Shown: one piece after another, positions 35,918-47,288 of the stretch | How the letters are laid out: every line of letters starts with the position of its first letter | Position numbering within the stretch: the first letter of the stretch is position 1 | DNA from: Lichenostomus cassidix | Lineage: Eukaryota; Chordata; Aves; Passeriformes; Meliphagidae | Reading direction: 5' to 3' | DNA: 64,000 bases | NCBI GenBank assembly: GCA_008360975.2 | Contig: CM039210.1 | Span: 5,768,293 to 5,832,292 of the forward strand | Notes under the pieces: generated by a model | The model's database searches: none | What the model saw: only the letters and a program-made list of their open reading frames with translations | What the model was told of the DNA's origin: nothing | Made by a program: the position numbers and the translations under genes

Positions 35918-36399
35918 TGATTCGCCCCAATCGAGCTCAGAGACACTTCAGAGACCAAGTCAGAGAAGTGGGTATTTGCTTTATTTGGTGCACTGGATGT
36001 GTGGGAATTGTTTCCACCAAACACACATACCTCAGTACCCCAAAGACACAGTGTTATAGGTAAAATCATGAATATTAATTACATTCTTCAGGATAGGAGT
36101 GGTTATACAAATCATTTCTCAGAAGTCATTAATATCATTAGCATGTGCACCACGCATGCTCCGTATATCCTGGTGGTCTTTGGAGACCCCCAAAGCCCCC
36201 TCCAAGGTGAAGGTCCTTCATGGGATGATTCAGCGGTTTCTGTGCTGGTTTCAAATGCATGCGTAGCTGATAAGCCATCAGGCCAGAGCTGTTACCTACA
36301 ATTTGAATTTGAATTAAGAGTTCAGCCTTCAGCCCTGGAAGCCACAGACAGGCGCCTGTGCTGGTGGAAGGGGGGCAAAAGCTCAGAGAATCTTTCTCA
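35918..36399 (-). mobile_element. 5' LTR of provirus M
   Basis: 482 bp. Differs from the 3' LTR at about five single bases, and is uninterrupted. Confidence 0.9.
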
Positions 36400-36403
36400 T
36401 ACC

Positions 36404-37560
36404 CACCGCACACCAGTATCTGTGGAGACACAAGCATACCCGCATCCCCAGATAACCAGGTCCCATGGCCTTCCCACTTGTTAGTGGTCAGATCTTTCAT
36501 CCACACCTTTCCTCAAGGGAAAGTCACTGCTCCATCCGACTGCAAAGAAAGAAAATGCTTCAAAAAAATAGGGATGTTAGAATCAGAAGACAGTGTGAGA
36601 TGGTTAATTATATACAAGGGTTTTTGTAGTTTGGTCTGTGGTGGTTCCCCTACCATTCCCCCTTTTTGTTTTTGCAAAACACATTTCAAGGTACTATGAG
36701 CACGTTCAATGATGGCTTGACCAGTGGGTGAATGAGGGATACCGAATTTATGATCCACACCCCAAGGTTGCAAAAAATTGCCTCGTCCTCACAGAGGTAT
36801 AGGCAAGACCACTATCGATTTTTTTGGATGAAGGTACTCCTAAAACAGCAAATGTCAATCGCCAATGTGCGACAGCATCACGGCCTTTCTTTCTTGTGTG
36901 AGCAGATGCCCACATAGCAGAAGAAAAGGAAAGGTGTCAATGGAAATGTGCACATACTTGAGATGACTAAATTTAGCAACATGAGTGACATCTGTTTGCC
37001 AGAGCTGCAATGCTTGCAGACCTCTGGGGTTGACAATTACAGGCAAAGGTGCAGCGAATCCCTGATCATCAGGATACGAATCAACAATGTCATGAGCCTG
37101 AATAGGTGTGAGCGAAAATTGTCTCTACAAAGTACATGCACTCTGATGGAAAATATCATGTGATGCTTTGGCCTGTGCTACCTTGTCAGGCTGAGGCACT
37201 ACCCATGCCGGATTAGCGAGCTTATCAGCCGTAGAGTTACCTTCTGCTATAAAATCTGGTAATGTAGTGTGACTTCGAATGTGCAGGATGCAGTAAGAAT
37301 GCATTCGATCTTGAATTGCCGACTACAAAGCTTTCAAAAATGAAAACAAAGCAATATCGTTAACTGCCTTCAAAGCGAGCAATCCAGACGCTGTGCAATA
37401 TCTGCAACATATGCTGAATCAGTAACAAGGTTCAGTAGTACATGAGAAAATTGCTGGAATGCCATGGTCATGGCCCCCAGCCCAACAAACTGAGCAGAGC
37501 CCAACTGGCGACCCTCCAGCACCTGCCACCCAGACCTGTCTCCCTAGCCAACACTGGCCC
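36404..37560 (-). pseudogene. pol remnant (RNase H and integrase) of provirus J
   Basis: The RNase H part reads GRQLGSAQFVGL and LVTDSAYVADIAQRLD (37380-37545). The integrase core reads LWQTDVTHV...YVHISIDTF (36855-37046), then an Asp-containing SGLAYTS stretch, WGVDHKFGIPHSPTGQ and IIERAHSTLK (36513-36773). The C-terminal domain MWMKDLTTNKWEGHG ends at provirus M and continues at 30299-30210 to a stop. The three D-D-E positions are visible, but frameshifts at about 36774-36850 and stops make it non-functional. RT upstream is not found. Confidence 0.8.
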
Positions 37561-39839
37561 CTCGATCTGGGGTGACAAGAAACACAATGATATATGAAAG
37601 TAATACAAAGGAATAACTATACATGAAATGAAACAATAAGCTTACTTAAGAAATTACATCATCGATTGCCTAATCACTTTGCCATCACCCAGGGTCTGCA
37701 ATTGCTGGGGAACTTCATTTCACAGGCAGGGCTTGGAGAACCTTTCCTGGGCAAGGATTCCAAGTTTACCTGAAAGAGGGTCTAGCTTTCATAAGTCCAA
37801 ATCAGCTAGTCAAAGTGACTCAATCACATTATTGGTGCGGAAATACCTGGGTCTGGTGGCATACTTCCCAACCAGCCAGGGCCAGGGCTTGGCCAGAGCC
37901 TAGGCCTTAACTGGGAGGGTTTCCCTAAAACATCCTACAAACAGGCTTCCATTAATATCAATTAGAAAAGTTTCTTAAAATGACAAAGGTCTTGCAGACA
38001 ACTACACAAGGTTACATGAAATTTTCTAAAGCAGCCGGCATTATTACTTAACTTTAACTAAATAATCAATGGTACCATAATGTGCAGCATTGTTTGTCAC
38101 TCATTCTTCTGTGCCACCTATGGAAGATAAACTGCAAAGACTGCCACGAACAGTAACATCAATCAACAAATATAGAACAACTAGACCCACAGAATTCTTG
38201 ATGACAGCAAGGATTTTACAGACTGTGTGTTTACATGGTTCAATCTTTATCAGGAATGTTTCCGTCGTAAATCTTCACCTTATCTCCACAGCAGAACTGT
38301 GTTCTTTAAAATAAATGAGCATAACATAACAAAAAGCAAACCCAGCAAACTTAAAGTTAACATCACTGAAAATGAACAGAATTCACCTTTAATAGAACTT
38401 AGAGCACAAAATTAACATAGTTTAAACTTAATATAATGTACTTTTAATAAAACATAAACTCAAATCAACAGAACTTAGCTTCAATAGCACTTAACAGGTA
38501 ATTTAAACTATTCACTATAACAAAGCACAAAACGTCTCTAGGCAGAATGGAATTTTTTTGTGCTCCAGGTTATTTTTAGCTATTTATAGTGGATGTTTGT
38601 TTCTAAGTAATTGTGAGTCCACAGACATAAACACAGGACACAGGGGAGAAGATAGTAACACTTCCCTCTGTTGGTTTCAGGTGCAGGTATTTGTGTCCCA
38701 GAAACTCTTGGAGCTTTGCTTTCAATACAGAATAAAACTTCTGTCCCTCTGGGGGTCTTGGTTAGAACGTCACCTAGAGACTTAACTTACAAATCTAAAA
38801 TACCTAAGAAGTTAAAACAGCATTCTTAGTATGTTTGCTGCAGCACTTTCACACTCACACACACACAGACATTATTCAAGGTATGCCTTAAAAGTTTCAG
38901 ATACAGCAGAGTTTGACTCTATCATTGCAAGAAAACTACTGAAGATTTGTCATACAACAATTAAACATAAATGAACAATATGCAAAGAAGCAACCTAGTT
39001 GTAAATGAGACAGCAGCAACAGAGAACTCTGGAGGGTTAAATTTCTGCAGGATTAACTGGAAGAGTTAGAAAAGTGTGGTAAACACATCGTAATTCACTT
39101 GATATTTTAACATCAGGTTGTAAAGTTAATTGCTCTAACCTTACATCTTGTCCAGTTAATACCCACTCTACCAAATGCATCAGGGCTACCTGAATCCATG
39201 CTGAGCAAGGCTACGACACCAAGCCTGTCTATAAACTAAGATATAATATTATGCACATAAGGATAAATTATGCTCTTGAGGAGATAGCTAAAAATTTAAC
39301 TTTGCTGATTCCTTATAGCATCACAGGTGCCTGCAGTTATGTTGGTACTACTTGCTTCCTACTGAGTAGCTCAGGCATGCCAAGGTCAGAGCCGCAGCCC
39401 CAGGCATCCTCCAAACACTTAGCTGGGCAGATGCCAGAGCAGCTCTGTGAGCCACTATGCAGGCAAAGGAAAAGTTTTTCAAATTTTGGAAAGGTTTTAA
39501 AAAGAGAGAAACTGAGGTTTGTCCACAATAAGGCTACAAACAAGGCAGATTGTTGTGATTCATATACCAATTCTGTAGAGATGAAATAAAATGCATTGGG
39601 AAAAGTTAAAGGTGACTTGAACAATTTACATCTGGCTAAGACTCCATGAACATCAGAGGTATACTTAAGATAAACACTTTTAAAACTGCTTTAGCAAGGA
39701 ATTCAGCCCCTGCCCAAGGTCTCATCAATCAAGGTGTTATTATCTGGCAGTCCAATTATTTTGCTGCAAGGCTTTCTTGTTGAGAAAAGTTGGAAACAAG
39801 TTTGAAATACAACTCAGTTACACCAATTAAAAAAGGCAC
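37561..39839 (-). other. Degraded interior of provirus J, mostly unrecognised
   Basis: Expected to hold RT and protease, but no such motif was found. 38770-38900 matches part of repeat family C (CAAATCTAAA(A/G)TAC, TTTGCTGCAGCA...CACTC). The rest may be further old insertions or host-derived sequence. Confidence 0.4.
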
Positions 39840-40140
39840 TTTGAAAATACATTCACGAATCGACCTGTGGAGCCTTGACAGGGCCCCCCCACACAGCACA
39901 GCCGGTGCCCGTCCGCTCCCCTGAAAGGGGGGGGAGCCGCGCGGGGGAAAGCGCGGAGGAAAAAAGCGGCGGAGCTGCCCCGCGCCTTTGCCCGGCCCCG
40001 TGCCGAGCCGGGCCCCGCTGAGCTGAGCAGTTCAAAGCCTCCGGGGGGAGGAAAACCCCGCACGCCCTAGCAAGACCTGCCCGGGATTTGCTGCCATCCT
40101 GTTCTCCGGCAGCTTCCGGAACCAAGAATATCAACATCAA
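39840..40140 (-). other. GC-rich block in provirus J
   Basis: Strongly GC- and CpG-rich with G/C runs, in otherwise AT-rich surroundings. Overlapping minus frames are Ala/Pro/Arg-rich. It could be the Pro-rich part of gag or a remnant of a GC-rich LTR. Confidence 0.35.
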
Positions 40141-40245
40141 GACTTCTTCCGCTCAGAAAACAGAGAGTTCTGCAAGGAATAACAAAGTTGCTCCAATGAG
40201 GAGAATATTTTGCAATATGTTTGTGAAAAACTAGGTCCACTCTCC

Positions 40246-40760
40246 TGTCAGGATTAAAAAGGTTTAATAAAAGACAACAGGGGACAGATAGAAGCAAAAG
40301 GTCAGTGCTGGGTGCTTTGGCATTCAGCCAAAAAAGCACACCTGGTATGGACAGAGACATCCTTTACATACTCTTCAGTCTAATGCATGTTCATAAACAG
40401 TTATGCATATTCATATTTTCCTCCAAACTATTTTGCATGTTCTGGGAACTGATCTGCCTCCTTGGAGCATGCGCAGTCGTCTTTCATTGATTCTGTTATC
40501 ACTCCCAGATTGTGGTCTCTGCAGACAACAGGTGCTGATAGTTGGAGTGTCAGAGGCAGGGTCTGTTCGCGGGATGTTATCCAGTTCAAGCATTCTAATA
40601 AAACTATAACAGCTATTTTACTACTATTAAACTCAGCTAACACGAGAAAGAAAAACCTTAGTCATCATTACACAGCAATTTTTCACAGCCAGGCTACCTC
40701 TATAAGAAAAGAATTAAAATCATACACATAGTATCCATTGTAATATTTGCGAAAAGCCAA
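40246..40760 (-). mobile_element. Probable LTR P inside provirus J
   Basis: Begins TGTCAGGATTAAAAAGG with ATTAAA on the minus strand near the end, as in a U5/R region. The right limit and a TSD could not be found, so the boundaries are approximate. Confidence 0.4.
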
Positions 40761-40762
40761 CA

Positions 40763-41216
40763 TTATGATATGTATTTATCACATGTTTCAAACTGCTTCG
40801 GGAAGTCTCCAAGGGAAGAGCTCTGCCTCCAAGCAGGGGAAAGACGAGCCGAAGGCAACACAGCTGCAGCGGGGGAATTGGCTGCTGAGGTGATATTTTT
40901 CAGCTGTAATGGCAGCAACCAGTCCCAAGCGAAGTGCCACGCCATTAATTTGGCTACATCGTTAATCATTTCACGGCTATGTTGTTTCTTTTTTGTGGCT
41001 GCCTCCCACCGCCTTCTCCTGCCCTATTTTACATTGTTTTAAAGTTTCAAAAAGCAAGTGCCAAGCTGTTGCCAGCTCCCATGCATCTCTGTCTCTGTGA
41101 GAAACAGCATCCCAGAGCTTTTCCCCAACTGCCCTCCGGGAACTCCCACTAAAAGCAACATTGCTATCTGCTAGAACGCCCGTGTGCTTTAGCAAGGATT
41201 TCCATATAGACAGCAC
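40763..41216 (-). pseudogene. gag N-terminal (matrix-like) remnant of provirus J
   Basis: Two minus frames: SIWKSLLKHTGVLAD...AVGEKLWDAVSHRDRDAW...LLFETLKQ (40977-41216), then a second frame (40763-40969). The EKLWD...LATAWHLL pattern resembles matrix regions of ERVK/beta-type gag. It lies about 200 bp after the primer-binding site, as gag should. A frameshift or stop lies near 40970. Confidence 0.55.
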
Positions 41217-41420
41217 AGTTTTTTCCTGGCTAATTAAATTGTTTCCCAGCGGCTCACCTTAATCTCACCCCAATTAAGGTGTCCACAGTCTGATCTGGAT
41301 CTCTTACGCTATGCTGGGCTCCATCTCTGTGGCACTCCCCCTGCCGCCCTTCGGGATCCCGCCAACTCCATGGCTCCCATCCCGTTGTTCTCCAGAATCA
41401 AGTCCTGTAGGTCTCCAGCA

Positions 41421-41439
41421 TCACGTCTGGGGTCACCAT
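41421..41439 (-). other. Primer-binding site of provirus J
   Basis: The minus strand reads TGGTGACCCCAGACGTGAT, two bases after the 5' LTR end. Confidence 0.7.
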
Positions 41440-41441
41440 TT

Positions 41442-41858
41442 GTCCTCCAAGCCAGGAAAGAAGGTGAAAGATAGAGCGAGCTTTATTGCTACAAAGTCTT
41501 TTTTATACTATTTTCTAACATTTGTGCAATACAGTTATTGGCTATCTAAACCTGTTATACAACACCATTGGCCAGTTATTCCTAGTACACAACTTCTGTG
41601 AAAAACAGCCTCCCTATTGCAGGTGCAAAATTCCTCTGTGTTTTTCGGTATTGTTGATGAGCTATTGTCCAGAGTCTGTTTTGCTTCTTGCTTCTGTCCA
41701 CACTGAGGTTCTCACAGGTATGGGTTGTTGTCCACACTTTATTTTTACTTCTTGCTTCTGTTCATGGTAAGGTTCTCATGGGTATGAAGTTGTCTGTAAC
41801 ATGATCAGTGTTTGTGAGCCTGAGACAGGCCTAGACAGACCTGCCATTGATTCCCACA
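41442..41858 (-). mobile_element. 5' LTR of provirus J
   Basis: 417 bp, TGTCCTCCAAGCC...GATTCCCACA. About 35 bp shorter than the 3' LTR at the U5 end (TGTCCTC replaces some 42 bp). AATAAA is on the minus strand near 41484. Confidence 0.85.
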
Positions 41859-42838
41859 CCCTCCCATGGGAGACAGTTCTCCACAAACTTCTTCAGCGTG
41901 AGTCCATTCTATGGGCAAGAGTTCTCCATGAACTGCTGCAATGTTGGTCACTCTTCCACGGGCTGCAGTCCTTCAGGCATAGCCTGGGTTGGCCACAGTG
42001 TCACAAGTCCTATCAGGAAACCTGTTCCAGTGTGGGCTCCTCTCTCCATGGGTCTGCAGGTCCCTTCCAAGACCCTGCTCCAGCATGGGCTCCTCATGGG
42101 TTCACAGCCTCCTCTCAGACATCCACCTGCTCTGGCGTGGGTCTCGTCCACAGGCTACGGGTGGATCTCTGCATCCCCAGGGTCCTCCATGGGCTGCAGG
42201 GGGGCAGCTGCTTCACCATGGTCTTTACTACAGGCTGCAGGGGTATCTCAGCTCCAGTGCTTGAAGCATCTTCTCCTTCTCCACTGACCTTGGTGTCTGT
42301 AGGGTTGTTGCTCTCACATAGTCTCACTCCATCCTTCTCTGGCTGCAATAACAACTGTGCAATAACTTTTTTTCCTTCTTCTTAAATATGTTACCACAGA
42401 GGCATTAGACCATTTCTAATTGGCCCAGCCTTGACCAGCAGCATGTCCGTCTTTGGAGCTACCAGGGATTGGCTCTGCCAGGCATGGAGGAAGCTTCCAG
42501 CATCTTCTCACAGAAGCCACCCCTGTAGCCCCCTGTCATGGTTAGACCCTGGCCAAATGCCAGGCACCCATGACAGTTGCTCACTTGCTCTCCCCTACTG
42601 CAGCTGGGCAGAGAAGAGAAAAAAAATGTAAGGAAGTGGTCATGAGTTGAAATAAGGACCGGGAGGAAACACTCCAAGGGCAAAACAGATTCAATTTCGA
42701 GTTACAAAGTGAATTTATTGCTAACAGAGACAGAGGAGGATAATGAGAAGTAAAATAAGCCTTTAAAGACACCCTTTCTTCCCCCAACCCTTCCCTCCTT
42801 CCCACCAACAGCACAGGGGGACAGGACATGGGGGTTTT

Positions 42839-44606
42839 TGTAGCGAATGAAGACAGGACAGCCTTGCTTGCTTTGAAGAGAATCATTTAATGCAGTGACA
42901 GACACTCTTTTATACTAGGTAAAACTTTTATACTGTGCTAAAAATATTCCAGCTAACATTATTCTTGTTAGCATTCTTGTTGACTAAATGTCAGGGTTTG
43001 ACCCTGACTAAACGCCGACACTCTAGTTCTTTTTTGTTACAGATGTGCAGGAGAGGGGAAAGAAAAAAAAAACTATAAAAACACACACCAATCTCGTGAG
43101 TTAAATGAGATAGGACACTGGTAGGAGGAGGACGCACAGAAAAAGAAAAAGGGCAAGCAGGTTCTAACTTAAAGTTGCAGAAAGTGATTTAATTACCTAA
43201 CAGAGTTGGAGGATTACATTATTTTGTTCACTTCCCCCCCCTCCCTCTTATGAACCCATAGTATTCACCCCCTTTCTTCTTTTATAACCAACAAGCCCGG
43301 GTAGGAAGGCAGGGTGTGAGGTATTTTCTCAGTCCATAGAGCAGATCTATAAATCTATTCATCACTGCAATTCTTCTACTCCAAATACTCTTTATCTCTA
43401 CTTATCTCTCTCTCCACACAGTTTTTTCTGCTCTCACCCCCACCCTCTTAAGAAGCAGTCTCTCCGCTCACCCCCCTTCCCTCTTTTTCTTAAACTACCA
43501 ACACAGACAGGGGGCAGGGTGAGAGGGGTTCTCTGGTCAGTCCAATCAGGGAGAGGGGTTCTCTACTTAGCTATGGAATTCTTCCCACAAGAGACAGTCT
43601 TCTGGGAACTTCTTTGGCATGGGTCCAATCTCACGAGCAACATCCCACCCGAATTCTGCTGCAGTGTGAGTTTTTTTGTTTATAAGGTGCTGTGCAGACT
43701 CTCCCAAGCCGAGGCCAGGCTGCTTCCATGCCAGGAGCAAGGCCGTTCTCTCCTTTGCAAGGTTTTTTGCAGTTTTAACTCTTAGATGAGATTCCTACTG
43801 GTTCACAGTCTTTTCCAGGCATACACCTGCTCCTCTGGAGTGGGCTGTGGGTGGATTTCTGCATCCTTATGGACTCCGTGGGCTGCAGGGGGAACCTGCT
43901 GCTCCCCCCATAGCTTTCACCACAGCTAGCAGAGGGTTTTCAGCTCCGGCGCCCGGAGCACCTCCTCTTCCACCTTCTTCACTGACCTTGACGTCTCCAT
44001 GCTGTTCTCCCTCTACATATTTTCACCTCCACCTCCTCCTCCTCCAACTACAAAGAAGTGAAAGAAGTGCGTGCCTGCTTTTTTTTGCTTTCTTCTTAAA
44101 TATGTTTTTACAGAGGCGTAACCAGCACCTTCAATTGGCCCAAACTTGGCTAGCAGCATGTCCATCACTTTCAGAGCCATCAGAGATTGGCTCTGCTGGA
44201 CTTGATGTAAAAACTTCCAGAACTTGCACTCAGGACACACAGGAGCCATCTTTGTGCCACTCCCCACCCCTCAGACACCTCCCCAGGCCTACCACAGCAG
44301 CTTCTGAGGGGTCCAAATTTCTCTTAGATGTTAAAAAATACTTTACTGATGTTTTGAGCCAATCAAAACCACCACACTAAACAAACACACATTGGCTGCC
44401 TGCTGCTTCCCCTATCACCTCTCATGCAGCTGTCCACGCACTGTTCTGATCAATGAGGATTCTGGTCAGGCGTCAATCATGCAGGTGCTTATATAACTTG
44501 TTTTTGCCTGCATGTCAGCTATACTTTTCCCAAAGTGCTTTTTCAGTGAGAAAAAGTGAATAAAAAGCCTTTTACTTATTCTATAAGATTTCTCTTGTCT
44601 GCCACA
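42839..44606 (+). mobile_element. Solo LTR family L, split by D3
   Basis: TGTAGCGAATGAAG...GTCTGCCACA, with exact 6-bp TSD GGTTTT (42833-42838, 44607-44612). About 375 bp without D3. TTATATAA and GAATAAAAAG are on the plus strand, so this is one of the few sense-oriented LTRs. Confidence 0.85.
42989..44376 (-). mobile_element. Solo LTR family D (D3)
   Basis: 1388 bp, TGTCAGGGTTTGACC...AAACCACCACA, with exact 5-bp TSD CTAAA (42984-42988, 44377-44381). Innermost layer of D3 in L in K2 in K1. Confidence 0.88.
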
Positions 44607-45420
44607 GGTTTTGGTCAGTTCACCACTGGGATCTTTGTCTGCTGCTCAGGAAGAGGATTCCTTCCCCTACTGCGCCATGGGGTCCTTCCCACAGGAGACA
44701 GTTCTCTATGAACCTCTGCAGTGAGGGTCCGTCTCACGAGTAGCAGTTCTACCAAAACTGCTAGAATGTGAGCTCCTCCCATGGGCAGACAGTCCTCCAA
44801 AAGCTACTGCAGGGTGGGCCCCTCATCCAAAGGCTGCAGTCCTCCAAGGACATGCTGCTCCAGCCTGGGAGCAGGGGCCCCATCTCTCTTCTGGGTCTTC
44901 CACTGGATTAGCCTCCTCCAGGCATCCACCTGCTCTGGTGTGGACACCTCTCCCACAGGCTGCGAGTGGACCTCTGCATCCCCCATGGACCCCATGGGCT
45001 GCAGGGGGACAGCCTGCTTCACCATGGTCTTTACCACGGCCTGCAGAGGAAATTCGGCTCCGGCGCCTGGAGCAACTCTTCCTCCTCCTCCACTGACCTT
45101 GGTGTCTCCATGTTGTTTTCCTCACATGTTCTCACCTCCTCCTCTTCTCTGGTTAGGAAAAATGGTGTGTGCGCTTTGTCTTGATTTCTTCTTAAATATG
45201 TTATCACAGAGGTGTAACCAACCTCTCTAATTGGCCTAGCCTTGGCCAGTGGCATATCCATCTTCAGAGCCATCAGGGATTGGCTCTGCTGGACATGGTG
45301 GAAGCTTCTAGCCACTTCGCACAAAAGCCATCTTTGTGGCCCCTCCACTACCAAAAACCAGGCCAAGCAAAACCAACACACCCCCCTGGTACCAAAACCT
45401 GGCCATGGAAACCCAATACA

Positions 45421-46100
45421 GATAGGTACGTTTCCCTTTTTCCAGTCACCTGGGACTTTGCCTGACTACCATGACTTTTTGAATATCATGGAGAGTGGCT
45501 TGGCAACTACATCAGCCAATTCGCTTGGGACTCTGGGATGCATCTTGTCGGGTCCCAAAGACTTATATACATTCAAGTTCCTCAGGTGGCCAGGAACCTG
45601 ATCTTTTACAGTTGAAGGGACTTTGGTTCCCCAGTCCCTATCCTGATGTCCATCCAGCGAGAGGTGTGGGAAGAGAGTTTGCCATTGAAGACTGAGGAAA
45701 AAAAGTTGTTGAATACCTCAACCTTCTCCTCGTCCATTGTTACTCTATGCAGATCTATTGCATTTCTATTAATGGGATGAAATAGACAGAGGTCATGAAA
45801 TATCAAGACTGAGATTGATGATACCTGATGATACTGAGTCATCCTGAGTTTCTTGCCCTCCTTCCAAAGTTCATAACTCTGCTTTTTTCCTGAGTTCAAG
45901 CCAAAGCTCTCTGTTCAGCCAGGCCAGAGTTATTCCCTGCCAACTTGTCTTTTGGCAGATGGGGTCAAACTGCTCCAGCACCTTTAAGATCTCCTTCTAG
46001 AAGAATGTCCAGCCTTCCTGTACTACTTTGCCCTACAGGCCTGCCTCCCAAGGGATTCTGCCAACCAAGCCCCTAAATAGGCCAAAGTCTGCCCTCTGGA
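45421..46100 (-). pseudogene. CR1 fragment continuing the one cut at 27877
   Basis: Begins at the matching CR1 position (TTTTTCCAGTCACCTGGGAC) and runs through the RT start ([10 protein letters not shown] near 45690) to the region upstream of RT (CCAAAGCTCTCTGTTCAGCCAGG). Heavily mutated. Confidence 0.8.
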
Positions 46101-46265
46101 AGTGGGGACAAAATCAACACTTTTAAATACCACCAGGGATTGTGACTCAACCACTTCCCTGGGCAGCCTCTTCCAATGCTTAACGACCATTTTGGCGGAG
46201 AAATTTTTCCTAAATTTTTCTAAACCTCTACTGGCACAACTTGAGACCATTTCCTCTTGTCCTAT

Positions 46266-47179
46266 TGATGCCTTATTGGCCGGTAAAAATATGAAGCAGA
46301 CACAGCAGTAAAAGGAAAAAAGGATATTACCTTGGTTTAGTAGGATCCTAGATGCACACTCATCAAAGGTGGAAACATGCTGAGAAGCACACCCGTTCAA
46401 TGCATATACAGCTTTTATGGACCTTGCAAATTAGCATATCTACCTAAAATCTCCCAATAAGAAACTTAATAAATGAAGAAATTGTCCCCCTATTCTAATT
46501 ATCTGCCCCCCCAAATGAGACTACAGCCTAGTTTACAAAAATATGTTCCAGAAAGAAGGTTCTGTCCAAGGTTGGAGCTTCTAGTTCTGAGATAGTATGA
46601 ATATTTGGTCTTTTCGCTTTGCATGACCCCAAACTTGTTGTAGTGCATTTCCCCTCCCCTAATCCCTCCCCTCTGACCCTCCCTGACTGGCTAATGTGAG
46701 TCAGCACCGCCTCCCGGCCCCACGGATAAAGGCCCGGCGGGACCCGGAACCGGCCTCTTTGATTCCGGCTTCCATGGAGCTCACATCCTTCCCTGCCTCT
46801 CCTCCCCTCTCTCCCGTTCCCCAACCCCCCCCCCCCCCCCCCTTACCCTAATAAACTGCCTGGAAACCTGGAATGGAAAAGCTGCCTTTCTCGACCTGCT
46901 ACAATTCTGGAAGGACCATGTCTGAAACAGCCTCACAGCCCGCGGCCGCTGAAAGCCCTCTCGGCGTGTTTAGGCTTGGGAGCAGCCCCCCCAGGCAGCG
47001 TGGGGGGGCTGCTTTTGAGTCTGCGCCGCTGCACAAACTAAGCTAAATATCAGACTACAAGAATTATAAACGTGGGGCTAAGGTACAAGGAGTGTTTGTG
47101 AAGAGTACAAGGAGAGGGAAAGGGTATAAAAATGTATAAAAAGGGTATAAAAAGAAAAGACAAAAATCACCAAGCATCA
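46266..47179 (-). mobile_element. Solo LTR of the provirus I family (I2)
   Basis: TGATGCCTTATT...AAGCATCA, with exact 4-bp TSD CTAT (46262-46265, 47180-47183) inside CR1. Shares the tandem TATAAAAAGGG units (about 47118-47150) with 19774-20299. It contains a GC-rich insert of about 0.4 kb. Confidence 0.85.
46620..47035 (+). mobile_element. GC-rich insert in LTR I2, probable LTR
   Basis: Absent from the sister LTR. Contains GGATAAAGGCC (TATA-like), a run of about 18 C near 46826-46843, CCCTAATAAACTGCC (polyadenylation signal, plus) and a final CTGCACA. Termini and TSD not resolved. Confidence 0.45.
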
Positions 47180-47288
47180 CTATAACTTGTTACTTGGGAG
47201 AAGAGACCAACACCCTCTGTTCAGGTAGTTATAGAAAGCAATAAGGTCTTCCCTCAGCCTCCTTTTCTCCAGACTAAACAACCCCAGT

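Larger units (their letters stand above)
30304..36399 (-). mobile_element. Young non-coding provirus M
   Basis: Two 482-bp LTRs (30304-31205 without nested LTR N, and 35918-36399) differ at about 5 sites by eye. Ends are TGATTCGCC...CTTTCTCA, with exact 4-bp TSD TACC (30300-30303, 36400-36403). It is inserted in the integrase C-terminal region of provirus J, whose frame resumes on both sides. A primer-binding site and a polypurine tract (AAAAGAAAAGGGGGG on minus, 31206-31220) are present, but the 4.7-kb internal region has no gag, pol or intact env. Confidence 0.88.
28273..41858 (-). mobile_element. ERVK-like provirus J, with nested insertions
   Basis: 3' LTR 28273-28725 and 5' LTR 41442-41858 flank a degraded internal region. 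An exact 6-bp TSD CCCTCC (28267-28272, 41859-41864) lies within LTR K1. Minus-strand order is primer-binding site, gag-like region (40763-41216), pol (RNase H and integrase, 36404-37560 continuing at 30210-30299), a short env remnant and a polypurine tract (28726-28740). Nested inside are provirus M, LTR G1 (with H) and probably LTR P. Confidence 0.85.
42534..45380 (-). mobile_element. D-related solo LTR (K2), split by LTR L
   Basis: Starts TGTCATGGTTAGACCCTGGCC and ends CCAAGCAAAACCAACACA, with TSD CCCCC (42529-42533, 45381-45385; low complexity). It inserted into its relative K1, whose sequence resumes on both sides. Confidence 0.75.
27878..45420 (-). mobile_element. D-related solo LTR (K1), split by provirus J and LTR K2
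   Basis: Left part 27878-28272 starts TGTAGTGGGTTGACTC. It resumes at 41865-42533 after provirus J and at 45386-45420 after K2, ending AACCCAATACA. Flanks GATGG (27873-27877) and GATAG (45421-45425) form a 5-bp TSD with one change, and CR1 resumes at 45421. The order of segments matches intact D-type LTRs. Confidence 0.78.
46104..47288 (-). pseudogene. CR1 ORF2 C-terminal fragment split by LTR I2
   Basis: 46104-46265 and 47184-47288 together give the C-terminal part of CR1 ORF2 ([19 protein letters not shown]). The LTR at 46266-47179 separates them. Confidence 0.75.
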
